Assembly: GCA_016762975.1 (NCBI GenBank)
Contig: JAESUV010000044.1
Span: forward strand, 1-6,472
Source: Gammaproteobacteria bacterium
GTDB lineage: Bacteria; Pseudomonadota; Gammaproteobacteria; Pseudomonadales; Pseudohongiellaceae
Direction: 5' to 3'
DNA length: 6,472 nucleotides
Part shown: positions 1-4,711 of the stretch, piece by piece
How positions within the stretch are numbered: the stretch's first letter is position 1
Layout of the letters: each line of letters begins with the position of its first letter
Program-made: the position numbers and the translations under genes
The notes under the pieces: model-generated
The model's database searches: none
Told to the model about the DNA's origin: nothing
Seen by the model: only the letters and a program-made list of their open reading frames with translations

Positions 1-128
1 TAACCTATCAAAGAATTTAGACTTGTAGAAGCATCGGCAACTGCTCCTGCGTTGCTCTATCTCCTGCGTCCATGCAGTCGTAAGTTTTATTGAGCAGGGA
101 AGAAAAAACGATTCCCGTTAATTCAGCT
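1..128. other. Non-coding stretch downstream of apaH, no gene recognised
   Basis: No frame on either strand gives a recognisable protein here, and most frames are closed by stops. In many gammaproteobacteria glpE or folA follows apaH, but neither is visible. Small structures seen: a 9-bp direct repeat CTCCTGCGT at 44-52 and 61-69; a short inverted repeat GGGAA/TTCCC at 97-101 and 112-116 with an A6 run (T6 on the minus strand) in the loop; and a bulged 7-bp hairpin at 126-144 overlapping the apaH stop. The hairpin and the T6 run on the transcribed strand are about 20 nt apart, so this is not a convincing intrinsic terminator. Confidence 0.5.
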
Positions 129-956
129 TTAGCAGGAGCTAAGCGAGCGCTCACACTCAATGGATGTTATTTTTTCAGAACCATCTAGCGTTAATGCGCT
201 AAGCAACCCGCCCCATAAACAACCGCTATCCAAACAGATGGTTTTACTTGAGTGATTTAAGCCTATTGTTGACCAGTGACCGAATAGAATTTTTTCGTCA
301 GCTGTTTTCCTACCAGGCACTTCAAACCAGGGAACTAAACCTTCGTCTTGGCTACCAATGGCGCCTTTCTCGTTAAAATTTAAGCGACCTTCGAGGTCGC
401 AAAAGCGCAATCGGGTGAAACAATTGGTGATAAAACGTAAGCGATCCATGCCGCTTAAATTCTCATCCCATTGGTTGGGTTGGTCGCCATACATTTTCGC
501 TAAAAAGGAGCCTAATCGATCGCCTCTGAATACGTCCTCAATTTCACTAGCATAGCGCTTTGCATCCTCGATGCTCCATTGTGGTGGTAGACCTGCATGG
601 ACCATGCTGTATCCAAGGGTTTTATCCGCATAAAAGAAAGGCCGAGATCGTACCCAGTCGATTAACTCTTGAGCATTTGGCGAATTGATAATGTCGCTGC
701 AGGTGTCTATTTTGTGCGGCTGCATATGGCCGTATGCAATCGCTAAAAAGTGACACTCATGGTTGCCTAAAATGGACCTTGCACTATCCCCGAGCGAGAT
801 AATAAAATTCAACGTTTCTAATGATTTAGGACCTCTATTAATAAGGTCTCCAACAAACCAGACCTGGTCATTGCTGGGGTCAAATTTAACGGCGTCTAAT
901 AGGCGGCGAAGTGGATCGTAACAACCTTGAATATCACCAATGGCATAGGTTGTCAT
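129..956 (-). CDS. apaH: Symmetrical bis(5'-nucleosyl)-tetraphosphatase ApaH
   Basis: ApaH hydrolyses diadenosine tetraphosphate symmetrically to two ADP and so clears alarmone-like dinucleotides in the cytoplasm. The 275-residue product has the length usual for the family (about 280) and the metallophosphoesterase motifs in order: GDIQGCYD (residues 7-14), GDLINRGP (36-43), GNHECH (64-69), HAGLPPQW in the middle, then FGHWST and LDSGCLWGG near the C-terminus. The first motif has Gln where E. coli ApaH has His (GDVHG), as I recall for Pseudomonas ApaH, and the third has GNHE instead of the usual bacterial GNHD. The ATG start matches the family N-terminus (MTTYAIGD), though no good ribosome binding site precedes it. 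It lies 12 bp downstream of apaG on the same strand, so the two are probably co-transcribed. Family assignment is secure. Confidence 0.95.
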   Translation of the reverse strand: MTTYAIGDIQGCYDPLRRLLDAVKFDPSNDQVWFVGDLINRGPKSLETLNFIISLGDSARSILGNHECHFLAIAYGHMQPHKIDTCSDIINSPNAQELIDWVRSRPFFYADKTLGYSMVHAGLPPQWSIEDAKRYASEIEDVFRGDRLGSFLAKMYGDQPNQWDENLSGMDRLRFITNCFTRLRFCDLEGRLNFNEKGAIGSQDEGLVPWFEVPGRKTADEKILFGHWSTIGLNHSSKTICLDSGCLWGGLLSALTLDGSEKITSIECERSLSSC

Positions 957-968
957 GGAGGCTACGTA

Positions 969-1352
969 TTAATGTAAAGTTCGAGGAATGGAAAGCGAGA
1001 AGGGTGGAATGATAGCGGTGAACTTCTTACCTTCCGAATCCACCATGTCATAACTGCCTTGCATGGCACCAACTGATGTCTCTATGATCGTACCACTGGT
1101 GTATTCAAATGATTCACCGGGTTGAATATGCGGCTGTTCACCGACAACGCCCTCGCCATGAACCTCTTGTGTTTTACCATTAGCATCGGTAATAACCCAG
1201 TGGCGAGTAATAAGTTGAGCTTCGATATCGCCCGTATTTTTTATGGTAATTGAATAGGCGAACACATACCGTGCAGCCTCAGGCTCTGAAGAAGATGCGA
1301 TATAGGCTGAATCTACACTGACTTGAATGTTTGAAATTTTAGCGTCGCTCAT
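969..1352 (-). CDS. apaG: ApaG protein (DUF525 / ApaG domain)
   Basis: ApaG is a small beta-sandwich protein almost always encoded next to apaH. Its biochemical role is unsettled; it has been linked to Co2+ resistance and Mg2+ efflux in Salmonella. The family core is clear: a GEGVVGEQPHIQPGESFEYTSG-like block (split here as GEGVVGEQP and PGESFEYTSG), then MQGSYDMVD and a C-terminal IPPFSLS. The frame stays open upstream to an ATG at 1424, giving 151 residues, but I choose the ATG at 1352 (127 residues). That start gives the normal family length of about 125 and begins in the conserved region, and the upstream extension overlaps the best promoter candidate. No strong Shine-Dalgarno is visible at either start. 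ksgA, commonly just upstream of apaG, is absent; the next gene is divergent mpl. Confidence 0.92.
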   Translation of the reverse strand: MSDAKISNIQVSVDSAYIASSSEPEAARYVFAYSITIKNTGDIEAQLITRHWVITDANGKTQEVHGEGVVGEQPHIQPGESFEYTSGTIIETSVGAMQGSYDMVDSEGKKFTAIIPPFSLSIPRTLH

Positions 1353-1401
1353 AAGGTAATCCGCAATTAAAGTTGTTACAGTAGTTGTTTTGTTATGTTT
1401 G

Positions 1402-1431
1402 ATTTTAAATTGACACTTCGACATAACTCAA
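1402..1431 (-). promoter_or_regulatory. Candidate sigma-70 promoter for apaG-apaH
   Basis: Read on the minus strand there is TTGAGT (1426-1431), an 18-bp spacer, and TAAAAT (1402-1407). This is 4 of 6 and 5 of 6 matches to the sigma-70 consensus. A transcript starting about 7 bp downstream would have a leader of roughly 40 nt before the ATG at 1352. It would begin downstream of the alternative ATG at 1424, which supports the shorter apaG. This is inference from motif matching only. Confidence 0.45.
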
Positions 1432-1479
1432 GTTTCTACCCACGGGCATCTGAAGTAAGATGGTGATGGTTGATATTAT
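1410..1479 (+). promoter_or_regulatory. Promoter-like elements upstream of mpl
   Basis: The divergent side of the 142-bp apaG/mpl gap has a perfect TTGACA at 1410-1415, but the hexamer 17 bp on (TTTCTA) is poor. It also has a good -10-like TATTAT at 1474-1479 whose upstream hexamer (CTGAAG at 1450-1455, 18-bp spacer) is weak. One of these probably drives mpl, and I cannot decide which. The TTGACA lies inside the apaG promoter candidate on the other strand, so the two transcription units may share this region. Confidence 0.3.
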
Positions 1480-1494
1480 CTAGGAAAACGTGAT

Positions 1495-2532
1495 TTGAAA
1501 GTACATATTTTAGGTATTTGTGGCACCTTTATGGGCGGACTTGCAGTTATGGCGCAGAGGCTTGGCCATACGGTAACGGGCTCAGATGCGGGAGTCTATC
1601 CACCAATGAGCACCCAACTCGAGGCAGAAGGCATCGAGTTAATGCAGGGGTATAGCGCAGATAATTTGGCAGTGGAACCGGACATTGTGGTTATTGGAAA
1701 TGCTTTATCTCGCGGTAATGAGGAGGTGGAAGCGGTATTAAATAGGGGCTTGCCTTATACCTCAGGTGCTCAGTGGTTGGCGGAACATGTCTTACAAGGT
1801 CGCTGGGTCTTGGCGGTAGCGGGTACCCACGGTAAAACCACATCTAGTTCCATGTTAGCGTGGGTCTTGGAATACGCCGGTTTAAACCCAGGGTTTTTAA
1901 TTGGTGGTGTGCCGTTAAACTTTGGTATTTCTGCACGTATAGGCGGTTCTGATTATTTCGTTATTGAGGCAGATGAATATGACACAGCCTTTTTTGATAA
2001 GCGTTCTAAGTTCGTACATTATCGCCCTAAAACCTGCGTTTTAAATAATCTTGAGTTTGATCATGCCGATATTTTTGATGATCTTGATGCGATAAAGCGC
2101 CAATTCCATCATCTTATTCGAACAGTGCCCAATAACGGTCTGCTGATAGCGCCTGCTGACGATTCCAACATTAGTGATGTATTGCGGCAGGGTAGTTGGT
2201 CGCCCCTTGAAAAAATTAGCCTGCATGAAGCTAACGACTCAATATGGCATGCAGATAATATTGTGGCGGGTGAAGCCCAGTTTGATGTGTGCCATCGGGG
2301 TGAAACGCTAGGCTCTGTGCATTGGACCTTAAGTGGAAAACATAACGTATCTAATGCATTGGCTGCTATTGCGGCTGCACACCATGTGGGGGTTAAGCCA
2401 GCGGTAGCGATTAAGGCATTGGCTGAATTTAAAAATGTAAAACGGCGAATGGAAATTCGCGCAACAATTAATGGTGTTACCTTATATGATGATTTTGCCC
2501 ATCACCCAACGCAGCTGTGTACCTGGCTCTAG
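1495..2532 (+). CDS. mpl: Mpl murein tripeptide ligase, C-terminally truncated at a sequence junction
   Basis: Mpl (UDP-N-acetylmuramate:L-alanyl-gamma-D-glutamyl-meso-diaminopimelate ligase) reattaches recycled murein tripeptide to UDP-MurNAc in the cytoplasm. The start is TTG, preceded by AGGA at 1482-1485 with 9-bp spacing, and the protein begins MKVHILGICGTFMGG, aligning directly with the E. coli N-terminus. Visible hallmarks are the ATP-binding loop GTHGKTTSSS (residues 110-119), EADEYDTAFFDKRSKFVHY (158-176), NNLEFDHADIF (184-194) and DDFAHHPT (332-339). After T339 (codon ends at 2511) the family sequence should continue with A-I and about 115 more residues of the C-terminal ligase domain. 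Here it reads six unrelated residues, QLCTWL, and stops. As written, the enzyme lacks most of domain 3 and should be inactive. The following sequence is coq7 in another frame, so the truncation comes from the junction and not from a point mutation. Confidence 0.93.
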   Translation: MKVHILGICGTFMGGLAVMAQRLGHTVTGSDAGVYPPMSTQLEAEGIELMQGYSADNLAVEPDIVVIGNALSRGNEEVEAVLNRGLPYTSGAQWLAEHVLQGRWVLAVAGTHGKTTSSSMLAWVLEYAGLNPGFLIGGVPLNFGISARIGGSDYFVIEADEYDTAFFDKRSKFVHYRPKTCVLNNLEFDHADIFDDLDAIKRQFHHLIRTVPNNGLLIAPADDSNISDVLRQGSWSPLEKISLHEANDSIWHADNIVAGEAQFDVCHRGETLGSVHWTLSGKHNVSNALAAIAAAHHVGVKPAVAIKALAEFKNVKRRMEIRATINGVTLYDDFAHHPTQLCTWL

Positions 2533-3094
2533 CAATGCACGTCGACTCTCGCCTGCCGCAACCACGAAAGAGCCGGAGTTGAACGAGGCTGATAAGCAAC
2601 ACGCGGCCGGGCTAATGCGCATTAATCATACCGGCGAAGTCTGCGCACAGGCTCTGTATCAGGGACAAGCAGCAACCGCCAAATTAAATGATGTTCGCCA
2701 ATCTATGGAAGAAGCTGCTGCCGAAGAAGTTGATCACCTAGCTTGGTGTGAAGAGCGCCTACAGCAATTGGACAGCCGACCGAGCGTATTGAACCCTCTA
2801 TGGTATACCTTGTCCTATGGGGTGGGTGCAGCGGCGGGACTAGCCGGCGACAAATGGAGCCTAGGGTTCGTTGCTGAGACAGAAGATCAGGTTTGCCTGC
2901 ACCTTGAGGAACATCTCGATGAGTTACCTCAGGACGACAGTAAGAGCCGAGTGATTCTCGAACAAATGATAACGGATGAGAAGCAGCACGGAGAATCGGC
3001 TCGCAACGCCGGTGGCGCAGAGCTACCCACTCCGATCAAACAGGCCATGGCGGTCATGTCGGAAGTCATGAAGAAAACTACCTACCATATCTAA
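2471..3094 (+). CDS. coq7: Coq7-type di-iron ubiquinone hydroxylase, N-terminally truncated
   Basis: Coq7 (2-polyprenyl-3-methyl-6-methoxy-1,4-benzoquinone monooxygenase) performs a late ring hydroxylation in ubiquinone synthesis at the membrane. The di-iron carboxylate motifs are all present in order: MRINHTGEVCAQALYQGQ, EEAAAEEVDHLAW (ExxH), ATEDQ-like TEDQVCLHLEEH, and ILEQMITDEKQH (ExxH), ending at TTYHI as in the family. The coq7-like sequence begins only at about 2510. The residues encoded from the in-frame ATG at 2471 (MVLPYMMILPITQ) are the mpl DNA read in another frame, not Coq7. The real start and about 20-25 N-terminal residues are missing. No good Shine-Dalgarno precedes 2471, so I give that start only as the formal open frame. 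The catalytic four-helix bundle is intact. The gene faces the OsmC-family gene; speD, between the two in pseudomonads as I recall, is absent. Confidence 0.92.
   Translation: MVLPYMMILPITQRSCVPGSSNARRLSPAATTKEPELNEADKQHAAGLMRINHTGEVCAQALYQGQAATAKLNDVRQSMEEAAAEEVDHLAWCEERLQQLDSRPSVLNPLWYTLSYGVGAAAGLAGDKWSLGFVAETEDQVCLHLEEHLDELPQDDSKSRVILEQMITDEKQHGESARNAGGAELPTPIKQAMAVMSEVMKKTTYHI
2509..2516. other. Chimeric junction between mpl and coq7
   Basis: The last mpl codon that matches the family is ACG at 2509-2511 (Thr of DDFAHHPT). The first codons that plausibly belong to coq7 are CGC-AGC-TGT-GTA from 2510 (R-S-C-V-P-G), which fit the usual N-terminal region of the form D-x-A-L-R-x-x-x-P. The two homologies therefore meet within a few bases, possibly sharing 1-3 bases, with no spacer, insertion sequence or long repeat. 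The break falls inside both genes and in different frames. This is what a misassembly or a clean recombination between unrelated loci looks like. Confidence 0.85.
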
Positions 3095-3095
3095 A

Positions 3096-3115
3096 TTGAG
3101 AGTTAGGTTGAGAGT
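3096..3115. repeat. Direct repeat TTGAGAGT x2, 12-bp period
   Basis: TTGAGAGT occurs at 3096-3103 and 3108-3115, separated by TAGG, immediately after the coq7 stop codon. AGAGTTAG at 3099-3106 is also complementary to CTAACTCT at 3168-3175 in the tandem repeat further on, but the 61-nt separation makes a functional stem doubtful. Confidence 0.5.
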
Positions 3116-3147
3116 CTAAACAGGCTCGCTCCTGAGAACACCTTCAC

Positions 3148-3199
3148 CGACTAGCGAATTCTATTGGCTAACTCTATTAGCTAGCCCTATTAACTAACT
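3148..3199. repeat. 13-bp imperfect tandem repeat in coq7/osmC convergent gap
   Basis: Three clear head-to-tail units are CTATTGGCTAACT (3161-3173), CTATTAGCTAGCC (3174-3186) and CTATTAACTAACT (3187-3199). A weaker fourth, CGACTAGCGAATT (3148-3160), matches the first at 8 of 13 positions. The repeat ends 16 bp before the osmC-family stop codon. GGCTA/TAGCC (3166-3170 with 3182-3186) could form a short stem, but no real intrinsic terminator for either convergent gene is seen in the gap. Confidence 0.75.
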
Positions 3200-3215
3200 A
3201 TCAATTGACGAACTG

Positions 3216-3641
3216 TTACTTCTCAGCCTCATGCATTTCAAAGTCGTGGGTAACTTTTACCCCAGCATTCTTCATCATGATCGATGCCGAACAATACTTA
3301 TCCGCCGAAAGCTCGATTGCACGTTGCACATGCTTTTCACTTAAACCGAAACCGGTAACCTTGAAATGCAGATGCATGGACTCGAAGATAGCTGGCGTAC
3401 CGTCGACTCGTTCCGCGCTGACCTCCACCTCACAAGCCGTCACCCATTGCTTCGCCTTCTTCAAGATCGTCACAACATCGTAGGATGAGCAACTGCCGAC
3501 ACTAAGGGCCATCAGCTCCAGGGGACGCATGCCCATATTTCGGCCACCACCTTCCGGCGCACCATCAAGCACTATCGAGTGCCCGCTACCGGACTCCGCA
3601 ACGAACATCACATTCTCAACCCAATTTACTCTCGCTTTCAT
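3216..3641 (-). CDS. OsmC/Ohr-family protein (YhfA-like)
   Basis: This 141-residue protein belongs to the OsmC/Ohr superfamily, small cytoplasmic dimers many of which reduce organic or hydroperoxide substrates using two cysteines. The two superfamily cysteines are in place: C51 in SVGSCSSYDVV and C117 in ADKYCSAS. The conserved RPLELMALSVGSC block (39-51) precedes the first, and an extra cysteine is at 70. The sequence looks closest to the YhfA-type subgroup found beside crp in gammaproteobacteria, whose substrate is not established. The frame could begin at TTG 3647, but ATG 3641 is preferred: AGGA sits 7 bases upstream in a good Shine-Dalgarno position, and MKARVNW is a typical N-terminus. 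It is divergent from crp across a 368-bp gap and convergent with coq7. Family is secure, function is not. Confidence 0.9.
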   Translation of the reverse strand: MKARVNWVENVMFVAESGSGHSIVLDGAPEGGGRNMGMRPLELMALSVGSCSSYDVVTILKKAKQWVTACEVEVSAERVDGTPAIFESMHLHFKVTGFGLSEKHVQRAIELSADKYCSASIMMKNAGVKVTHDFEMHEAEK

Positions 3642-3678
3642 CTTCAAATCCTATGTAGGCCTTACATTGCAATATTCG

Positions 3679-3712
3679 GCATCAAAACCCGAGCATCACA
3701 GCTTCAGCATCA
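3679..3712. repeat. GCATCA x3 at exact 14-bp spacing upstream of osmC-family gene
   Basis: GCATCA begins at 3679, 3693 and 3707, so the phase is exactly 14 bp; read toward the osmC-family gene the element is TGATGC. The bases between are not conserved, apart from the first and third copies continuing with AAA. Such spaced short direct repeats in a promoter region can be regulator half-sites. No known regulator is recognised. Confidence 0.5.
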
Positions 3713-3797
3713 AAAAATATCGACAATACTGCTAGACGCGAATCAAGAAAACCGAGGTAGTAACCGATAATAATCAGTATATGGAATGGCGAGCAAG

Positions 3798-3812
3798 GTT
3801 AACACAGTTAAC
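3798..3812. repeat. Paired GTTAAC palindromes
   Basis: GTTAAC occurs at 3798-3803 and 3807-3812 with ACA between them. Each copy is a perfect 6-bp palindrome, so the pair is both a direct and an inverted repeat, which could suit a dimeric or cooperative DNA-binding protein. It lies roughly midway between the two divergent genes. A functional role is unproven. Confidence 0.4.
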
Positions 3813-3833
3813 ATTAGTGAAAAGCGCGCATCA

Positions 3834-3927
3834 CCACTGGTGACAGTGGGTCCATAGCAAAGCTTGGCGCAATCGTGGCTCAATCGGTAGATTGGGCAGC
3901 AGCACAGTCGAGGCCTTTCGGCATCGA
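3834..3927. other. Three consecutive tetraloop hairpins upstream of crp (possible structured RNA)
   Basis: Hairpin 1 is CCACTG/CAGTGG (3834-3839 and 3844-3849) closed by a GNRA-type GTGA loop. Hairpin 2 is an 8-bp stem at 3878-3885 and 3890-3897 with one G-T wobble position and loop GGTA. Hairpin 3 pairs TCGAgGCC with GGCaTCGA (3908-3915 and 3920-3927) around loop TTTC, with one G/A mismatch, and is followed by TTATTATTG. The stems also exist on the other strand, with different loops. The arrangement could be part of a crp leader transcript or a small RNA ending at hairpin 3, whose T-rich tail is weak for an intrinsic terminator. I do not recognise a known RNA family. Confidence 0.4.
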
Positions 3928-3932
3928 TTATT

Positions 3933-3954
3933 ATTGTGATAGGCATCTCACAAT
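3933..3954. promoter_or_regulatory. Crp-like inverted repeat ATTGTGA-N8-TCACAAT upstream of crp
   Basis: ATTGTGA (3933-3939) and TCACAAT (3948-3954) are perfect inverted 7-bp arms around TAGGCATC. The half-sites match the Crp core TGTGA/TCACA, but the spacer between the cores is 8 bp rather than the canonical 6. It lies 56 bp before the crp start codon. Crp autoregulation is known in E. coli, so a feedback site is plausible, but the spacing leaves room for another regulator. Confidence 0.5.
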
Positions 3955-3962
3955 TGCGACTA

Positions 3963-3980
3963 AAATGTGATATATATTTA
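3963..3980 (+). promoter_or_regulatory. Crp half-site overlapping AT-rich candidate crp promoter
   Basis: AAATGTGAT at 3963-3971 is a perfect left half of the Crp consensus, but the right half (ATATTTA) is poor. It overlaps the AT-rich TATATATTTA (3971-3980), which offers -10-like hexamers such as TATATT (3973-3978). TTGCGA at 3954-3959 could be a -35, but the spacing to TATATT is only 13 bp, so the exact promoter is undecided. A start here would leave a very short leader before the ribosome binding site at 3997-4001. Confidence 0.35.
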
Positions 3981-4009
3981 ACTCGCTAGAAAAAGCAGGA
4001 GTTTTATCA

Positions 4010-4645
4010 ATGGCACTCATGGCCATTACGCCACATATCGAAGACTTGGATAATTTTTTATCCCATTGCCATCGCAAGAGTTACCCGAATCGATCCACCA
4101 TTATTTATGAGGGCGACAAATGCGACACCCTGTATTACATCATCAAGGGATCAGTTTCCGTTGTCCTTGAAGACGATGAAGGCAAAGAAGTTGTCATCAC
4201 CTACCTAAACCCCGGAGACTTCTTCGGTGAAATGGGCCTATTCGAGAAGGCAGAAGAACGCAGCGCTTGGTGTCGTGCTAGGAACGCCTGCGAGGTAGCA
4301 GAAATCAGCTATTCGAATTTCAATTCCTACATACGTTCACACCCAGAGATCGTGTTCACCATCGGTCAGCAGATGGCACATCGCCTCCGCAATACAACAC
4401 GTAAAGTAGGCGATCTCGCCTTCTATGACGTTACAGGTCGTATCGCTCGAACACTTATTGATCTGAGCAAAGAGCCAGATTCCATGACTCATCCCGATGG
4501 CATGCAGATAAAGATTACTCGCCAAGAGATCGGCAGGCTGGTGAATTGTTCTAGAGAGATGGCTGGACGAGTTTTGAAGACTCTCGAGGAACAGCAACTA
4601 ATCAGTGTTAGCGGCAAGACAATAGTCGTTTACGGTACCCGCTAG
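4010..4645 (+). CDS. crp: cAMP receptor protein Crp (Vfr-like global regulator)
   Basis: This is a full-length 211-residue cAMP-activated dimeric transcription regulator. The N-terminal cyclic-nucleotide domain spans about residues 15-130. Its phosphate-binding cassette, GDFFGEMGLFEKAEERSAW (69-87), contains the G-E and R-S pairs that contact cAMP. The dimer helix includes LRNTTRKVGDLAF (126-138), with Thr at 130 where E. coli has Ser128, as in Vfr. The C-terminal winged helix contains ITRQEIGRLVNCSREMAGR (169-187), with the DNA-contacting R182, E183 and R187 conserved, and ends IVVYGTR like E. coli Crp. The HTH turn has Asn179 where E. coli and Vfr have Gly. The start is the first ATG, placed by AGGAG at 3997-4001 with 8-bp spacing; a second ATG lies at 4019. 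The gene is convergent with trpC. Confidence 0.95.
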   Translation: MALMAITPHIEDLDNFLSHCHRKSYPNRSTIIYEGDKCDTLYYIIKGSVSVVLEDDEGKEVVITYLNPGDFFGEMGLFEKAEERSAWCRARNACEVAEISYSNFNSYIRSHPEIVFTIGQQMAHRLRNTTRKVGDLAFYDVTGRIARTLIDLSKEPDSMTHPDGMQIKITRQEIGRLVNCSREMAGRVLKTLEEQQLISVSGKTIVVYGTR

Positions 4646-4646
4646 T

Positions 4647-4686
4647 AACTCAACCGCTGGGACTTAAGTCTCAGCGGCACCGAGTT
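4647..4686. terminator. Strong hairpin between convergent crp and trpC, likely bidirectional terminator
   Basis: Starting directly after the crp stop, bases 4654-4665 pair with 4666-4677 (outer arms CCGCTG and CAGCGG, one G/T position, centre GACTTAAGTC). An outer stem AACTC (4647-4651) with GAGTT (4682-4686) encloses it. The hairpin is symmetric and placed where two genes converge. No T-run follows on either strand, so it is not a textbook rho-independent terminator; it may block read-through, protect 3' ends, or work with another factor. Confidence 0.6.
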
Positions 4687-4711
4687 CTACTCTAGTAACA
4701 AGAACCAGCTC

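Larger units (their letters stand above)
3642..4009. other. 368-bp divergent intergenic region between osmC-family gene and crp
   Basis: No recognisable protein is encoded here. The short open frames overlap one another, lack ribosome binding sites and have no family-like motifs. The region must hold the promoters of both flanking genes. From left to right it shows three GCATCA elements at 14-bp spacing, two GTTAAC palindromes at 9-bp spacing, three tetraloop hairpins between 3834 and 3927, and Crp-site-like sequences between 3933 and 3978, next to the crp ribosome binding site. These are listed separately. Confidence 0.8.

Noticed and set aside
44..69. CRISPR-like or integron-like repeat at the left edge
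   Set aside because: Only two 9-bp copies of CTCCTGCGT at 17-bp spacing, too short for a CRISPR array and without attC structure or integrase.
97..116. Intrinsic terminator after apaH (GGGAA/TTCCC with T6 on the minus strand)
   Set aside because: The T-run is in the loop rather than after the stem, and the stem is only 5 bp; support is too weak to call.
1353..1424. Longer apaG with 24 extra N-terminal residues from ATG 1424
   Set aside because: The extra residues are not typical of ApaG, there is no good ribosome binding site, and the best promoter candidate for apaG lies over this start.
2510..3094. Natural decay of mpl and coq7 as pseudogenes by point mutation or frameshift
   Set aside because: The missing parts are absent rather than mutated, both gene bodies are clean with no internal stops or frameshifts, and homology switches within a few bases. 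A single join explains it better.
3529..3770. Two plus-strand open frames of 63 and 68 codons across the osmC start region
   Set aside because: They overlap each other and the well-supported osmC-family gene on the opposite strand, have no ribosome binding site and no recognisable motif.
3865..3930. tRNA-like stretch with a D-arm-like segment (GGCTCAATCGGTAGA) upstream of crp
   Set aside because: The D-stem partner GAGC is missing, no anticodon arm or GGTTCGAATCC-type T-arm follows, and acceptor arms do not pair. The same bases form a simple 8-bp hairpin.
3743..3946. Minus-strand 67-codon open frame in the osmC/crp gap
   Set aside because: No family-like sequence and no clear ribosome binding site; it spans the hairpin cluster and the Crp-like site, so it is better explained as non-coding regulatory DNA.
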